Shown here piece by piece: positions 17,060 through 24,471 of a stretch of DNA of 64,000 bases. The position numbers and the translations under genes were made by a program. Every line of letters starts with the position of its first letter. The stretch's first letter is position 1. The notes beneath the pieces are model-generated. The model made no database searches, was not told the origin of the DNA, and saw only the letters and a program-made list of their open reading frames with translations. The stretch lies in assembly GCF_003762835.1 (NCBI RefSeq), contig NZ_RJWA01000006.1:361254-425253 (forward strand). Reading direction: 5' to 3'. The stretch is from Micromonospora sp. HM5-17. Lineage in GTDB: Bacteria; Actinomycetota; Actinomycetes; Mycobacteriales; Micromonosporaceae.

Positions 17060-17402
17060 TCAGGCCGACGCGGCGCCCGCGTACTCCGGTCGCCGCCCGT
17101 TCGACGGGTCGGTGGTGGCCGCGGCGCGGTCGGCGATCGAGGCGAGGATCTCGGCCGCCCGGATGGCGGTGTTGGAGCAGCGACGAGGAGATCCCGTGGG
17201 TGTGCTCGGTGCAGATGCGCGACGGTCTCGGCGGAACTCTGGCCGGCGCCGATCACGACCGGGACGGCGCGGCGGGCACCAGACCGCGGAGGTTCGGCAG
17301 CAGGTCGCGGTTGTGCCAGACCCGGGTGCCCAGGGTGATCCCCTCCGGCAGGTGCGGCCGCAGTCCGATGCCGAACACCAGGTTACGGGCCCGGAGGACG
17401 CG
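17060..17402 (-). pseudogene. Remnant of an L-ornithine/L-lysine N-monooxygenase (hydroxamate siderophore)
   Basis: Three matching pieces lie on the minus strand. (1) 17402-17253 reads VLRARNLVFGIGLRPHLPEG then TRVWHNRDLLPNLRGL, the substrate/NADPH-domain entry of PvdA/SidA/IucD-type flavin monooxygenases. (2) After a one-base frame change near 17250 comes VVIGAGQSSAETVAHLHRAH, the NADPH Rossmann motif. (3) At about 17195 the text jumps to THGISSSLL and, one frame on, NTAIRAAEILASIADRAA ending at the stop at 17060: the family C-terminus. Roughly 150-200 residues between (2) and (3), the N-terminal FAD domain, and the reading frame are lost. The family hydroxylates amino-acid side chains for hydroxamate siderophores. 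Confidence 0.8.
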
Positions 17403-17930
17403 GGCGGGGCGGAGCAGGGACCGGTGCGGGAGGACGACGGCGTGGTGATCGTGGCCGGGCCCGACGCGCACCGCGGGCGCAACCACGGCCTGGCCATCTC
17501 CCGGGTACGCACCGAGGACGGCCGGGACCACGCCGCCACCGACGACTTCCGGAGCATGGGCGGGTACCTGACCCCGTATCCCGACCGCCGTCTCTGACCG
17601 GGCCGCCGCCGGCCGAATGGTGGCCGGTCGCGCGGTGGCCAGCGGCTCGGCGTCGCCCGCGGGTGGGCCGCGAACGCCGCCACGGCCGGAGGTTCCGCGT
17701 TCCCCGTCGCGGTCCCGGCCCGGCTGCCTAGGCTGGGATCGAGCCGGCGACCGGGCCCGGGACCGGTGGCCTGCGAACGGCGGCTGGCAACCGTGACGGC
17801 CCTCCCGGAGCGGACCGGCGGCGCGGGGCGGGGAACCGGCTCCGACCAGCGGCCGGAAGCGGTGGTTAGACATCGGTGACCGGCGGCGCGGGCCCGACCA
17901 GAGACGAGCGCACGACCAGAGAGTGGAGCC
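17403..17930. other. Degenerate/intergenic region
   Basis: About 530 bases. The first part probably continues the hydroxylase relic but no family motif is legible. A plus-strand frame ending at 17597 (tail MGGYLTPYPDRRL) has no recognisable family or ribosome site, so I do not call it. The rest holds nothing I can name. Confidence 0.4.
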
Positions 17931-18719
17931 ATGACAGGAGTGAACGCGGTCGGCGGCCGGGACGGCCTGCTCGCCGGCAAGATCGCGTTCATCACCGGCG
18001 CGGGCCGGGGCATCGGCGCGGCGGCGGCTCGGCTGTTCGCCCGGGAAGGCGCCGCGGTCGTCCTCGCCGCCCGCACCGAGTCCCAACTCGTCGACGTGGT
18101 CAACCAGATCCGGGCCGCCGGCGGGACCGCCGACTACGTGCTCACGGACCTCACCGACCCGGGGAGCGTCCAGGCCGCCGTGGACACGGTCATCCGGCTG
18201 CACAAGCGGCTCGACGTGGCCTTCAACAACGCGGGTGTCTCGATCCCGCACACCCCCATGGTGAACGCCACGACCGAGAACTTCGACCTGGTCAGTGCCG
18301 TGAACTACAGGGGCGTCTTCCTCTCGATGACGGCGGAGATCCGGGCCATCCGGGCGACCGCCGGGGCCGGCGCGATCGTCAACAACAGCAGTGTCGGCAG
18401 TTTCCGGGGCGCACCGGGGCTGGGGCCGTACGCGGCCACCAAGCGGGCCGTCAACAGCCTCACCGAGACCGCGGCGGCCGAGTACGGTCCGGAGGGGATC
18501 CGGGTGAACGCGATCGCCCCCGGCACCACGATGACCGGGATGATCCGCCGGTGGGCCGAGGCGGACCCGACCGCGGTCGAGCGGCTGAACGCCCTGACAC
18601 CGTTGCGTCGGGCCGCCGACCCGGACGAGATCGCCGAGGCCGCCGCCTGGCTGCTCAGCGATCGCGCGTCCTTCGTCACCGGCGTCTGCCTGCCGGTCGA
18701 CGGCGGTCTGCGCGCCTGA
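17931..18719 (+). CDS. SDR-family NAD(P)-dependent oxidoreductase
   Basis: 262 residues, classical short-chain dehydrogenase. The cofactor motif is TGAGRGIG (22-29), followed by AARTES, whose Arg suits NADP, then NNAG, the catalytic Ser region (NNSSVGS, about 151-155) and YAATK (Tyr about 167, Lys about 171). The closing GTTMTGMIR, LLSDRASFVTGVCLPVDGG is typical of FabG-like and glucose-dehydrogenase-like SDRs. It is cytosolic. Substrate cannot be inferred. The ATG has a GTGGAG site 6 bases upstream. No obvious operon partner. Confidence 0.9.
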   Translation: MTGVNAVGGRDGLLAGKIAFITGAGRGIGAAAARLFAREGAAVVLAARTESQLVDVVNQIRAAGGTADYVLTDLTDPGSVQAAVDTVIRLHKRLDVAFNNAGVSIPHTPMVNATTENFDLVSAVNYRGVFLSMTAEIRAIRATAGAGAIVNNSSVGSFRGAPGLGPYAATKRAVNSLTETAAAEYGPEGIRVNAIAPGTTMTGMIRRWAEADPTAVERLNALTPLRRAADPDEIAEAAAWLLSDRASFVTGVCLPVDGGLRA

Positions 18720-18819
18720 CCCGGACCCGGCCACCCCGAACGGCCCGCGCACCTCACCCGAACCCGGCCGACCGGGACGTCACAACCGGGCCGGATCCTG
18801 GTGAGACCACCCGGGGTGG

Positions 18820-18841
18820 GCGCCGGGCGGCGGCCCGGCGC
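18820..18841. terminator. Hairpin between convergent genes
   Basis: Perfect 9-bp stem (GCGCCGGGC with GCCCGGCGC) and a 4-base loop between the SDR stop at 18719 and the convergent stop at 18874; it could serve both strands. Confidence 0.5.
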
Positions 18842-18873
18842 GGGACCGGGTCGGGCGGCGTCGGGCAGGCCGG

Positions 18874-19365
18874 TCAGCGGGCCGCGCCCCGCAGCGGCAA
18901 GACCGATCCGGTGAGCCGGCCACCCGGGCGGTAGACCACGCACATCACCGTCCGATCACCGTCGGCCCAGGTCTGCGCGGTCGGCAGAATCGGGTAGTAG
19001 TCGAGGGTCTCCCGGGCCCGGTCCGGCCAGCTCCGGTCGAAGATCTCGCCACAGCCCCGCCAGGCGAACGCGGCCAGCCGCGGCCGGTCACACGGGCCGT
19101 CCGGAGCCTGGAGGAAGCCGTACGACTGGTTGTCCGCCCCCTCCCCGCAGGGCTCGTAGCGCACCATCACCTCGGCGTCCCGCCGAGAGTACGCCGGGTC
19201 GGTGAAGCACTCGCCGCCCTCGATGGTGAGGATGCCGGTGGTCTCCGCGGTGATGAAGGTGTCCGTCTTGGTCAGCGGTGCCGAGACCGAGGGTTCGGTC
19301 GCGAAGAGTGCGGCGAGGGCACCGGCGGTGGCGGCCAGCGCCCAGCGGCGGGACGGCAGGTTCAT
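18874..19365 (-). CDS. Secreted septum-formation-family (Septum_form-like) protein
   Basis: 163 residues from the ATG at 19365; upstream codons are Arg/Pro-rich noise. A signal peptide or anchor (WALAATAGALAALFATEPSVSA, landmark AALFATEPSVSA) precedes a cysteine-rich domain: GGECFTDPAY, RYEPCGEG, YGFLQAPDGPC, RGCGEIF and a final YYPILPTAQTWADGDRTVMC. The order GEC(F), paired cysteines, a YP..W.DGDR(T)V.C end is the pattern of the actinobacterial Septum_form domain. Members are extracytoplasmic; the name comes from a proposed, poorly defined link to septation. It is monocistronic and convergent with the SDR gene. Confidence 0.7.
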   Translation of the reverse strand: MNLPSRRWALAATAGALAALFATEPSVSAPLTKTDTFITAETTGILTIEGGECFTDPAYSRRDAEVMVRYEPCGEGADNQSYGFLQAPDGPCDRPRLAAFAWRGCGEIFDRSWPDRARETLDYYPILPTAQTWADGDRTVMCVVYRPGGRLTGSVLPLRGAAR

Positions 19366-19613
19366 CGGGCTCCGTGGGGTCGGCCGGGGGCGGCAGTGAT
19401 CGTAGGTGGGCCGGGGTGAACGGGCGGCCACGCGCGGGTGACGCGGCGCCCGCGGCACCGTGAAGCCTTCGGCCGTGGGGCCGGACGGAGCGTGGCGTTC
19501 ACCTACCGGTCAGCCGACCGTCGACCGCCTTTCGATCGCCTCTGCGTGAATGCGCCGTGGTCATCGGCCATCCGCCGGTGACGAGTGCCCGTTCACCCGA
19601 AAGGTGATTCTCG

Positions 19614-20345
19614 TTGAGTGACGTCAAGCGACCCTGGATTGTGGGTTCGCGGCGGGCGCGACTGACGGCGGTCGCCGCCGCGGCCCTGCTCGTCGGCGGC
19701 TTCGCGGTGACGCCGGTGGCGTTCGGCGACGCCGCGCCGGGCAGGTACCCGGCGGCGGAGATCCACCGACCGTCCCCGATTCCCGACCTGTCCGTGCACG
19801 ACAGCACCGTCTACGCGGTGTCGGTCTCCGGCGGCAAGATGTACGACGTCGACGGCTCGGTCTGGACCGGCAACGGCGCCGACATCATGAGCAAGGCGGA
19901 GGACAAGCAGCTCTACCAGCTGATCGACGTCACCGCCGACAGTATCCGGTACGAGGCCCGGTACGCCAACGGCGAGCTCCACGACGGCGTCGTCATCCGG
20001 AAGAACGCCGCCGGTGAGCGGACGGTCAACGAGCTGCGTACCCCGGAGAACACCACGGGCGAGCAGGTGGCGGTCGACCGGACGACCGTCACGCGGAAGG
20101 ACCGGCTCACGATCTCGGCGTACGGCTACGACCCGGGCGAGCAGGTGGCCGTGTACCTGCGCGACACCCGGGGCGGTACCGGACGCAAGAAGGTGCTCGT
20201 CGCCCACCGGCGGGCCGGCGAGCTGGGCCGCCTGACGTACAGCTTCAGGCTGCCGCCGCTGGTGACGCGCAAGGGCACCTACGTGGTCTACCTGGAGAGC
20301 CCGAACCAGCGCATCACCAGCCCGGTCATCACCGTGACCAGGTGA
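19614..20345 (+). CDS. Secreted protein resembling only the C-terminal part of metallophosphoesterases
   Basis: 243 residues from a TTG at 19614 with an AAAGGTG site; no better start is in frame. A signal peptide (about 1-38, cleavage near VAFGDA) is followed by TVYAVSVSGGKMYDVDGS, KQLYQLIDVTADSIRYEA and GELHDGVVIRKN. This is the beta-sandwich tail that follows the catalytic domain in many secreted calcineurin-like or purple-acid phosphatases. The GDxx, GNHE and GHxH metal motifs are absent, so it should not be an active phosphatase. The last 95 residues (GEQVAVDRTTVTRKDRL, SAYGYDPGEQVAVYLRD, VTRKGTYVVYLES) form a second Ig-like domain. Possibly a surface binding protein derived from a phosphatase. 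Confidence 0.6.
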   Translation: MSDVKRPWIVGSRRARLTAVAAAALLVGGFAVTPVAFGDAAPGRYPAAEIHRPSPIPDLSVHDSTVYAVSVSGGKMYDVDGSVWTGNGADIMSKAEDKQLYQLIDVTADSIRYEARYANGELHDGVVIRKNAAGERTVNELRTPENTTGEQVAVDRTTVTRKDRLTISAYGYDPGEQVAVYLRDTRGGTGRKKVLVAHRRAGELGRLTYSFRLPPLVTRKGTYVVYLESPNQRITSPVITVTR

Positions 20346-20350
20346 CACCC

Positions 20351-20391
20351 GGACCGGGCGCGGCGGCGACGGTCCGCGCCGCGCCCGGTCC
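20351..20391 (+). terminator. 15-bp-stem hairpin
   Basis: GGACCGGGCGCGGCG (20351-20365) pairs perfectly with 20377-20391 around an 11-base loop, starting 6 bases after the preceding stop. Strong factor-independent terminator candidate without a T-run. Confidence 0.7.
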
Positions 20392-20411
20392 GCCACCGAG
20401 GAGAGACTTTC

Positions 20412-21039
20412 GTGACTGTCCGCATCCGACCCGTTCGCGCGGTGCTGGCCGGCGCCGGCCGCCGCCCATCCCTTCGGCCCGCCGTCCACGGCACACGTCA
20501 CCGTCGACGGCGCCCGGGTCACGATCGCCTGGCGCGCCGCCGAGGACGACTGGGTCGCCCTGGGTCACGCACTCGGGGCCTTCGAGAACCCGTCCCTCGG
20601 GCCGGTGGCGACCGAGCTGACCGGTGAGCAGAAGCTGCGCCGGTCGAACCGGGTCCACGACTACCTGCTGGACCGGATCACGGTGCGGCAGGACGACGCC
20701 CCGTGCCCGGGCCGGGTGGTGGCCCTCGACCGGCTGCTGGACCAGGGCGCCCGGCTGCGGTTCGAGTGTCCCGCCGAGGTGGCCGAACTCGACATCACCC
20801 TCACCGCCCTGACCGATCTCAACGAGGCGTACCGAACGGTGCTCACCAGCCAGACCCCGGCGGTCCCGAGGCGTGTCCTGTTCACCGCCGCCGAGCCGAC
20901 CCACCGGATGCGGTTCTCCGCCGACGGCGGCGGTCCGGGCCTGACCGGGGCCCTGGTCGGTGCCGGCGCGGCCCTGGCCACCGCCCTGGCCACCCTGGCC
21001 GTGGTGCGGCTGCGGCGACGCGTGCGGAGCCGGTCGTGA
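20412..21039 (+). pseudogene. Secreted/membrane protein upstream of NicO transporter, frameshifted in signal peptide
   Basis: A good start is present: GAGGAGA then GTG at 20412, reading VTVRIRPVRAVLAGAG, a typical signal-peptide beginning. The mature protein is in a different frame: AAHPFGPPSTAHVTVDGARV, then IAWRAAEDDWVALGHALGAFE (key part WRAAEDDWVALGHALG), continuing to 21039 with a C-terminal helix (GALVGAGAALATALATLAVV) and RLRRRVRSR. The expected hydrophobic core of the signal is missing, so a deletion that is not a multiple of three joined the two parts around 20445-20465. Proteins with this AHPFGPPS-type N-terminus sit beside NicO nickel/cobalt exporters. The gene may be dead, or the base call may be wrong. 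Confidence 0.7.
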
Positions 21040-21818
21040 CCGGCGTCGAGCAGCGGCTGGTCGCCCTCTTCGACGGCCGCGCGGTCTTCTGGCTGGCCCT
21101 GGTGGTGGCGGTCGGGGTCGGGGCCGCGCACGCGGTCGCGCCGGGCGACGGCAAGAGCGTCACCGCGGCGTACCTGCTGGGCACCCAGGGACGCTACCGG
21201 GACGCCCTACGGCTGGGTGTGATCGTGGCGGCGATGCACACCTGCTCGGTCCTGGTGCTGGCGCTGGTCTGGGTCGGCCTCAGCGGCGCGGCGAACGTCG
21301 GCACGAGGGACCTGACCGCCTGGTTGCAGGTCGTGGCCGGACTGGTCGTGATCGGCGTCGGCGCCCACCTGACCTGGCGGCACCTCTGGGGCCGGGGGCA
21401 CGGCCACACGCACCCTCACCGGTCTGCGCGTGCCCCCGGGCACGGGCACTCCCACGACCACCAGCACCACGACACGCCGGCGCCGGCCGACCCGTGGTCC
21501 CGGCGCGGGCTGACCGCGCTGGCCGTCTCCGGTGGGCTGCTCCCCTCCCCCTCCGCGTTTCTCGTTCTGGTCAGCGGCCTGCTGACCGGCCGCGCCGTCG
21601 ACGCGCTCGTCCTGGTTCTCGCCTTCGGCCTCGGCATGGCGGTCACCCTGACCGGGGTCGGCGTGGTGACGATCCGGGGGTTCGCGCTGCTGTCCGGGCG
21701 GGTCCGGCGCTGGCCGGTGGCGGTGACCGCCACCTGGCTGCCGGCGGTCGCCGGGGTGTTCGTGAGCATCGGCGGCTGTCTCTATCTCGTCGCCGCGGTG
21801 TCCGTTCTCTCCGGCTGA
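21036..21818 (+). CDS. NicO/RcnA-family nickel/cobalt transporter
   Basis: 260 residues from a GTG at 21036 that overlaps the upstream stop (GTGA). Six to seven membrane helices are visible. The hallmark motif HAVAPGDGKSVTAAYLLG is in the first helices, and a cytoplasmic His-rich loop (HGHTHPHRS and HGHSHDHQHHD, about residues 125-150) precedes SGGLLPSPSAFLVLVSGL. NicO/RcnA proteins export or import Ni2+/Co2+; the His loop is the usual metal-binding feature. Coupling to the frameshifted upstream frame means its translation could be affected if that frame no longer delivers ribosomes. Confidence 0.88.
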   Translation: MTGVEQRLVALFDGRAVFWLALVVAVGVGAAHAVAPGDGKSVTAAYLLGTQGRYRDALRLGVIVAAMHTCSVLVLALVWVGLSGAANVGTRDLTAWLQVVAGLVVIGVGAHLTWRHLWGRGHGHTHPHRSARAPGHGHSHDHQHHDTPAPADPWSRRGLTALAVSGGLLPSPSAFLVLVSGLLTGRAVDALVLVLAFGLGMAVTLTGVGVVTIRGFALLSGRVRRWPVAVTATWLPAVAGVFVSIGGCLYLVAAVSVLSG

Positions 21819-21932
21819 CTCCCTCTGCGGCTGACCCCGGGCCACCGACCCGGGTGGGGTCCGGTTCCGCCCCGCCGGGCCGGCACGGCCGGGGTGCGGA
21901 CCCGGCGGTGGGACGCGGTGGGCGCCCGCCGG

Positions 21933-22532
21933 TCAGCCGGCGCCTCCCGGCGGGCTCGACCCCGCCGTGATTCCGGCGAGCAGCCAGCCGAGGCCCCGGG
22001 TGAACTGCGCCGTCACGTCCGCCGGCGCGAGCGGGCGCTCGCCGTCGGGGCCCACGGCGGCGAACGCGGCGGAGCCGATGGCGTGCACGATGAGGACCCG
22101 GCGCGCCTGCCCGACGTCGGACTCGTCGACGCCGGCCCGGCGCAGCAGGGTGTCGAGGATCTCGCCGAGCCGGACGGCGTTGGCTCCCCGGGCGCCCTGC
22201 CGGGCCAGGAAGACCGGCACCAGGTCGGGGTGTCCGAGCAGCACCGTGTACGTCGACGTCATCAGAGCGCTGATCCCGGCGACCGGGTCGGGCGTGTCCG
22301 CCTCCGGCGCGCGGACCTCGGCGAGCACGCCGTCGAGGACCTCGTCGAGCAGCTCGGTCTTGCTGCGGACGTAGCTGTAGAGCGTGTTCGGGGCGACGCC
22401 GAGCCGGCGGGCCAGCGACCGCATGGAAAGCGCCTCGATCCCGCCCTCGGCGAGCAGTGCCCGGGCCGCGGTGAGGACGTCCGCCCTGGTCAGTCCGGCC
22501 CGTTGCCCCGGGCCGCGAGAGGTGCTCCGCAT
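21933..22532 (-). CDS. TetR/AcrR-family repressor
   Basis: 199 residues from the ATG at 22532. The N-terminal helix-turn-helix is clear: LTRADVLTAARALLAEGG, SMRSLARRLGVAPNTLYSYV and RSKTELLDEVLDGVLAEV. The C-terminal half is the TetR_C helical ligand domain (VAGISALMTSTYTVLLGHPDLVPVF). It faces an alpha/beta hydrolase gene across 60 bases containing a palindrome at 22540-22576, so it probably represses both itself and the hydrolase until a small ligand binds. Longer readings of the frame are shadows of the neighbouring gene. Confidence 0.9.
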   Translation of the reverse strand: MRSTSRGPGQRAGLTRADVLTAARALLAEGGIEALSMRSLARRLGVAPNTLYSYVRSKTELLDEVLDGVLAEVRAPEADTPDPVAGISALMTSTYTVLLGHPDLVPVFLARQGARGANAVRLGEILDTLLRRAGVDESDVGQARRVLIVHAIGSAAFAAVGPDGERPLAPADVTAQFTRGLGWLLAGITAGSSPPGGAG

Positions 22533-22539
22533 GTTGCAA

Positions 22540-22576
22540 ACTGTACACCGTCCAGTTAAATTGAACGCCGTACAGT
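22540..22576. promoter_or_regulatory. Palindromic operator between tetR and hydrolase gene
   Basis: ACTGTAC at 22540-22546 is mirrored by GTACAGT at 22570-22576. Over 18-base half-sites 14 positions agree. The AT-rich centre (GTTAAATTGAA) probably holds the overlapping promoters. It lies 8 bases before the repressor start and 17 before the hydrolase start. Confidence 0.75.
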
Positions 22577-22592
22577 AGATGAGGGAGTACAC

Positions 22593-23480
22593 ATGACGTC
22601 CGCAACCCCGATCGTCGGCACCGCCGCCGGTGTCCCGTTCCTCGCCGTACCGCCGGAGGGCGGGCCGCGCCCCGCGCCGGTCGTCGCGGCCTGGCACCTG
22701 CTGGACCCACCCCGCACCGAGGCCGCCTTCGCCGCCGCGCTTCCGCTGGCCGGGCTGGACGCCTGGCGGATCTACCTGGGCCTGCCGCTGTCCGGATCCC
22801 GGCTGCCGGCCGGCGGCTTCGACGAGCTGATGCGGCTCGGCTACGAGGACTCGGTGCGTAACCTGCAGGGCCCGATCACCGCCCAGGGCGCCGAGGAGTT
22901 CCCGGCGGCCTGGGCGGAACTGCGGGACCGGCTCGGGTTCGGCGACAACCCGCTGGCCCTGGTGGGTGGGTCGATCGGCTCCGCCGTGGCCCAGCTGGTG
23001 CTGACCGAGACCGCGCCGGCGGCCGGCCTGCCGGTCGCGGCGGCGGTGCTGATCAGTCCCGTGATCGAACTGCGCGCCGTGGTGGGGGCGATGAGCCGGC
23101 GGTACGGCCTCACCTACACCTGGACGTCGGAGTCGGACGCGGTGGCCGACCGACTCGACTTCACGGCCCGGGCAGCGGAGATCGCCGCGGCCGGCGAGCC
23201 GGCGATCCTGGCCGTCGTCGGCGCCGACGACGCCCCGGACGGGTTCCTCGACCCGGCCCGGCGGCTCACCGCAGCCCTCGCCGCCCGGTACGCCGACCCG
23301 AGCCGGGTCGACCTGGTCGTCGTTCCCGGCATGGCACACGCGTTGGCCGAGGAGCCCGGCCTCGAACCCGCCGCCCAGCTGCCGCACGCCCGGATGGTCG
23401 ACCAGCACGCGGTGACCTGGCTGCGCAGGCACCTGGCGGCCGGCCGGCCCGACACCGCCGCGGCCGGGACTCCCCGGTGA
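22593..23480 (+). CDS. Alpha/beta hydrolase, TetR-controlled
   Basis: 295 residues, ATG with GAGGGAG site. It has an alpha/beta hydrolase fold with nucleophile elbow GGSIGSAV, acid in VVGADDAPDG and catalytic His in PGMAHALAEE. The oxyanion region near PVVAAWHLLDPP lacks the usual HG motif, suggesting an esterase or dienelactone-hydrolase-like branch. No signal peptide. A tail of Ala/Gly/Pro closes the protein. The divergent TetR gene and shared palindrome imply induction by its substrate or a related compound. Substrate unknown. Confidence 0.8.
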   Translation: MTSATPIVGTAAGVPFLAVPPEGGPRPAPVVAAWHLLDPPRTEAAFAAALPLAGLDAWRIYLGLPLSGSRLPAGGFDELMRLGYEDSVRNLQGPITAQGAEEFPAAWAELRDRLGFGDNPLALVGGSIGSAVAQLVLTETAPAAGLPVAAAVLISPVIELRAVVGAMSRRYGLTYTWTSESDAVADRLDFTARAAEIAAAGEPAILAVVGADDAPDGFLDPARRLTAALAARYADPSRVDLVVVPGMAHALAEEPGLEPAAQLPHARMVDQHAVTWLRRHLAAGRPDTAAAGTPR

Positions 23481-23517
23481 TCCGCCCGACGGACGTCCGG
23501 GACGGCCGGAGCAGCCC

Positions 23518-24297
23518 GTGACGGTCGTCCTCGTCCACGGCAACCCGGAAACCACGGCCGTCTGGGACCCCCTGGTCGACGCGCTGGGCCGACCCGACGT
23601 CGTCCGACTGGCGCCGCCCGGGTTCGGCGCCCCCGTCCCACCCGGCTTCGCCGGCACGCCGCAGGCGTACCGGGACTGGCTGGTCGCCGAACTCGAGGCC
23701 CTGGGCGGCCCGGTCGACCTGGTGGGTCACGACTGGGGCGGCGCGCACGTGCTGGGCGTGGCGACGACCCGGCCCGACCTGCTGCGCAGCTGGTGCACGG
23801 ACAGCATCGGGATGTTCGAACCCGGCTTCGCCTGGCACCGGCTGGCCCGGACCTGGCAGACGCCGGGCGACGGCGAGGCGGCGGTGGCCGCGTTGACCGA
23901 TCCCGACCCGGACCGCAGGGCGGCCTACCTGGTCTCGGTCGGCGTCCCGCCCGCGGTCGCCGCCGCGCTGGCGCCCGGTTGCGCCGCGGTCTCCGGCGAC
24001 GCGGTGCTGCGGCTCTACCGCAGCGCCCCACCGTCGGTGCTGGTCGACCTCGGCCGCACGCTACCGGCCGCGCGTCGGCGTCCCGGGCTCGTCCTGCTGG
24101 CCACCGCCGACGCCGCACTCGGCGACGCCGCGAGCCGCCGTCGCGCCGCGGCGCGGGCCGGCGCGGCCGTCGGCGTCCTGCCCGGCCTCGGGCACTGGTG
24201 GATGCTCGAGAACCCCCGGCTCGCCGCCGACCTGCTGCGGCGCTTCTGGACACGGCCGGACGGGCCGGCCCGCGAGGTGCCCGACGCGCCGGCGTGA
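23518..24297 (+). CDS. Alpha/beta hydrolase (epoxide hydrolase/haloalkane dehalogenase-like)
   Basis: 259 residues from a GTG at 23518, 37 bases after the previous stop and probably cotranscribed with it. Oxyanion motif HGNPETTAVW, elbow VGHDWGGAHV with Asp as nucleophile (as in epoxide hydrolases and dehalogenases), and catalytic His in PGLGHWWMLE are all visible. The cap region is short and Ala/Arg-rich. It is cytosolic. With the preceding hydrolase and TetR gene it could be a small detoxification or catabolic unit. Confidence 0.8.
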   Translation: MTVVLVHGNPETTAVWDPLVDALGRPDVVRLAPPGFGAPVPPGFAGTPQAYRDWLVAELEALGGPVDLVGHDWGGAHVLGVATTRPDLLRSWCTDSIGMFEPGFAWHRLARTWQTPGDGEAAVAALTDPDPDRRAAYLVSVGVPPAVAAALAPGCAAVSGDAVLRLYRSAPPSVLVDLGRTLPAARRRPGLVLLATADAALGDAASRRRAAARAGAAVGVLPGLGHWWMLENPRLAADLLRRFWTRPDGPAREVPDAPA

Positions 24298-24300
24298 CGG

Positions 24301-24321
24301 CCCCGGCGGCCACCGCCGGGG
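24301..24321 (+). terminator. Hairpin after hydrolase operon
   Basis: 9-bp perfect stem (CCCCGGCGG with CCGCCGGGG) and a 3-base loop, 3 bases past the stop at 24297. Confidence 0.6.
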
Positions 24322-24421
24322 AGTGCGCGGCACGCCCGGGATCGGGACCGCATCCGGGCGCTGGCCACCGCCGGCTCCCGGACCCGGTGGTGTCGCGCCC
24401 GGGCGGTGGGCGTCCACCGCT

Positions 24422-24463
24422 GCGGCGGGGTCGGCCGGAGGTGTTCCGCCCCGACCCCGCCGC
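24422..24463 (-). terminator. Hairpin after ligase/thioesterase operon
   Basis: 13-bp perfect stem (GCGGCGGGGTCGG with its complement at 24451-24463), 8 bases beyond the stop of the leftward operon at 24472. Confidence 0.6.
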
Positions 24464-24471
24464 GTCGGCGG

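Noticed and set aside
17112..17597. A 161-codon plus-strand frame near the siderophore genes
   Set aside because: No ribosome site or recognisable domain, and its first half is antisense to the N-hydroxylase relic, which fits a family much better.
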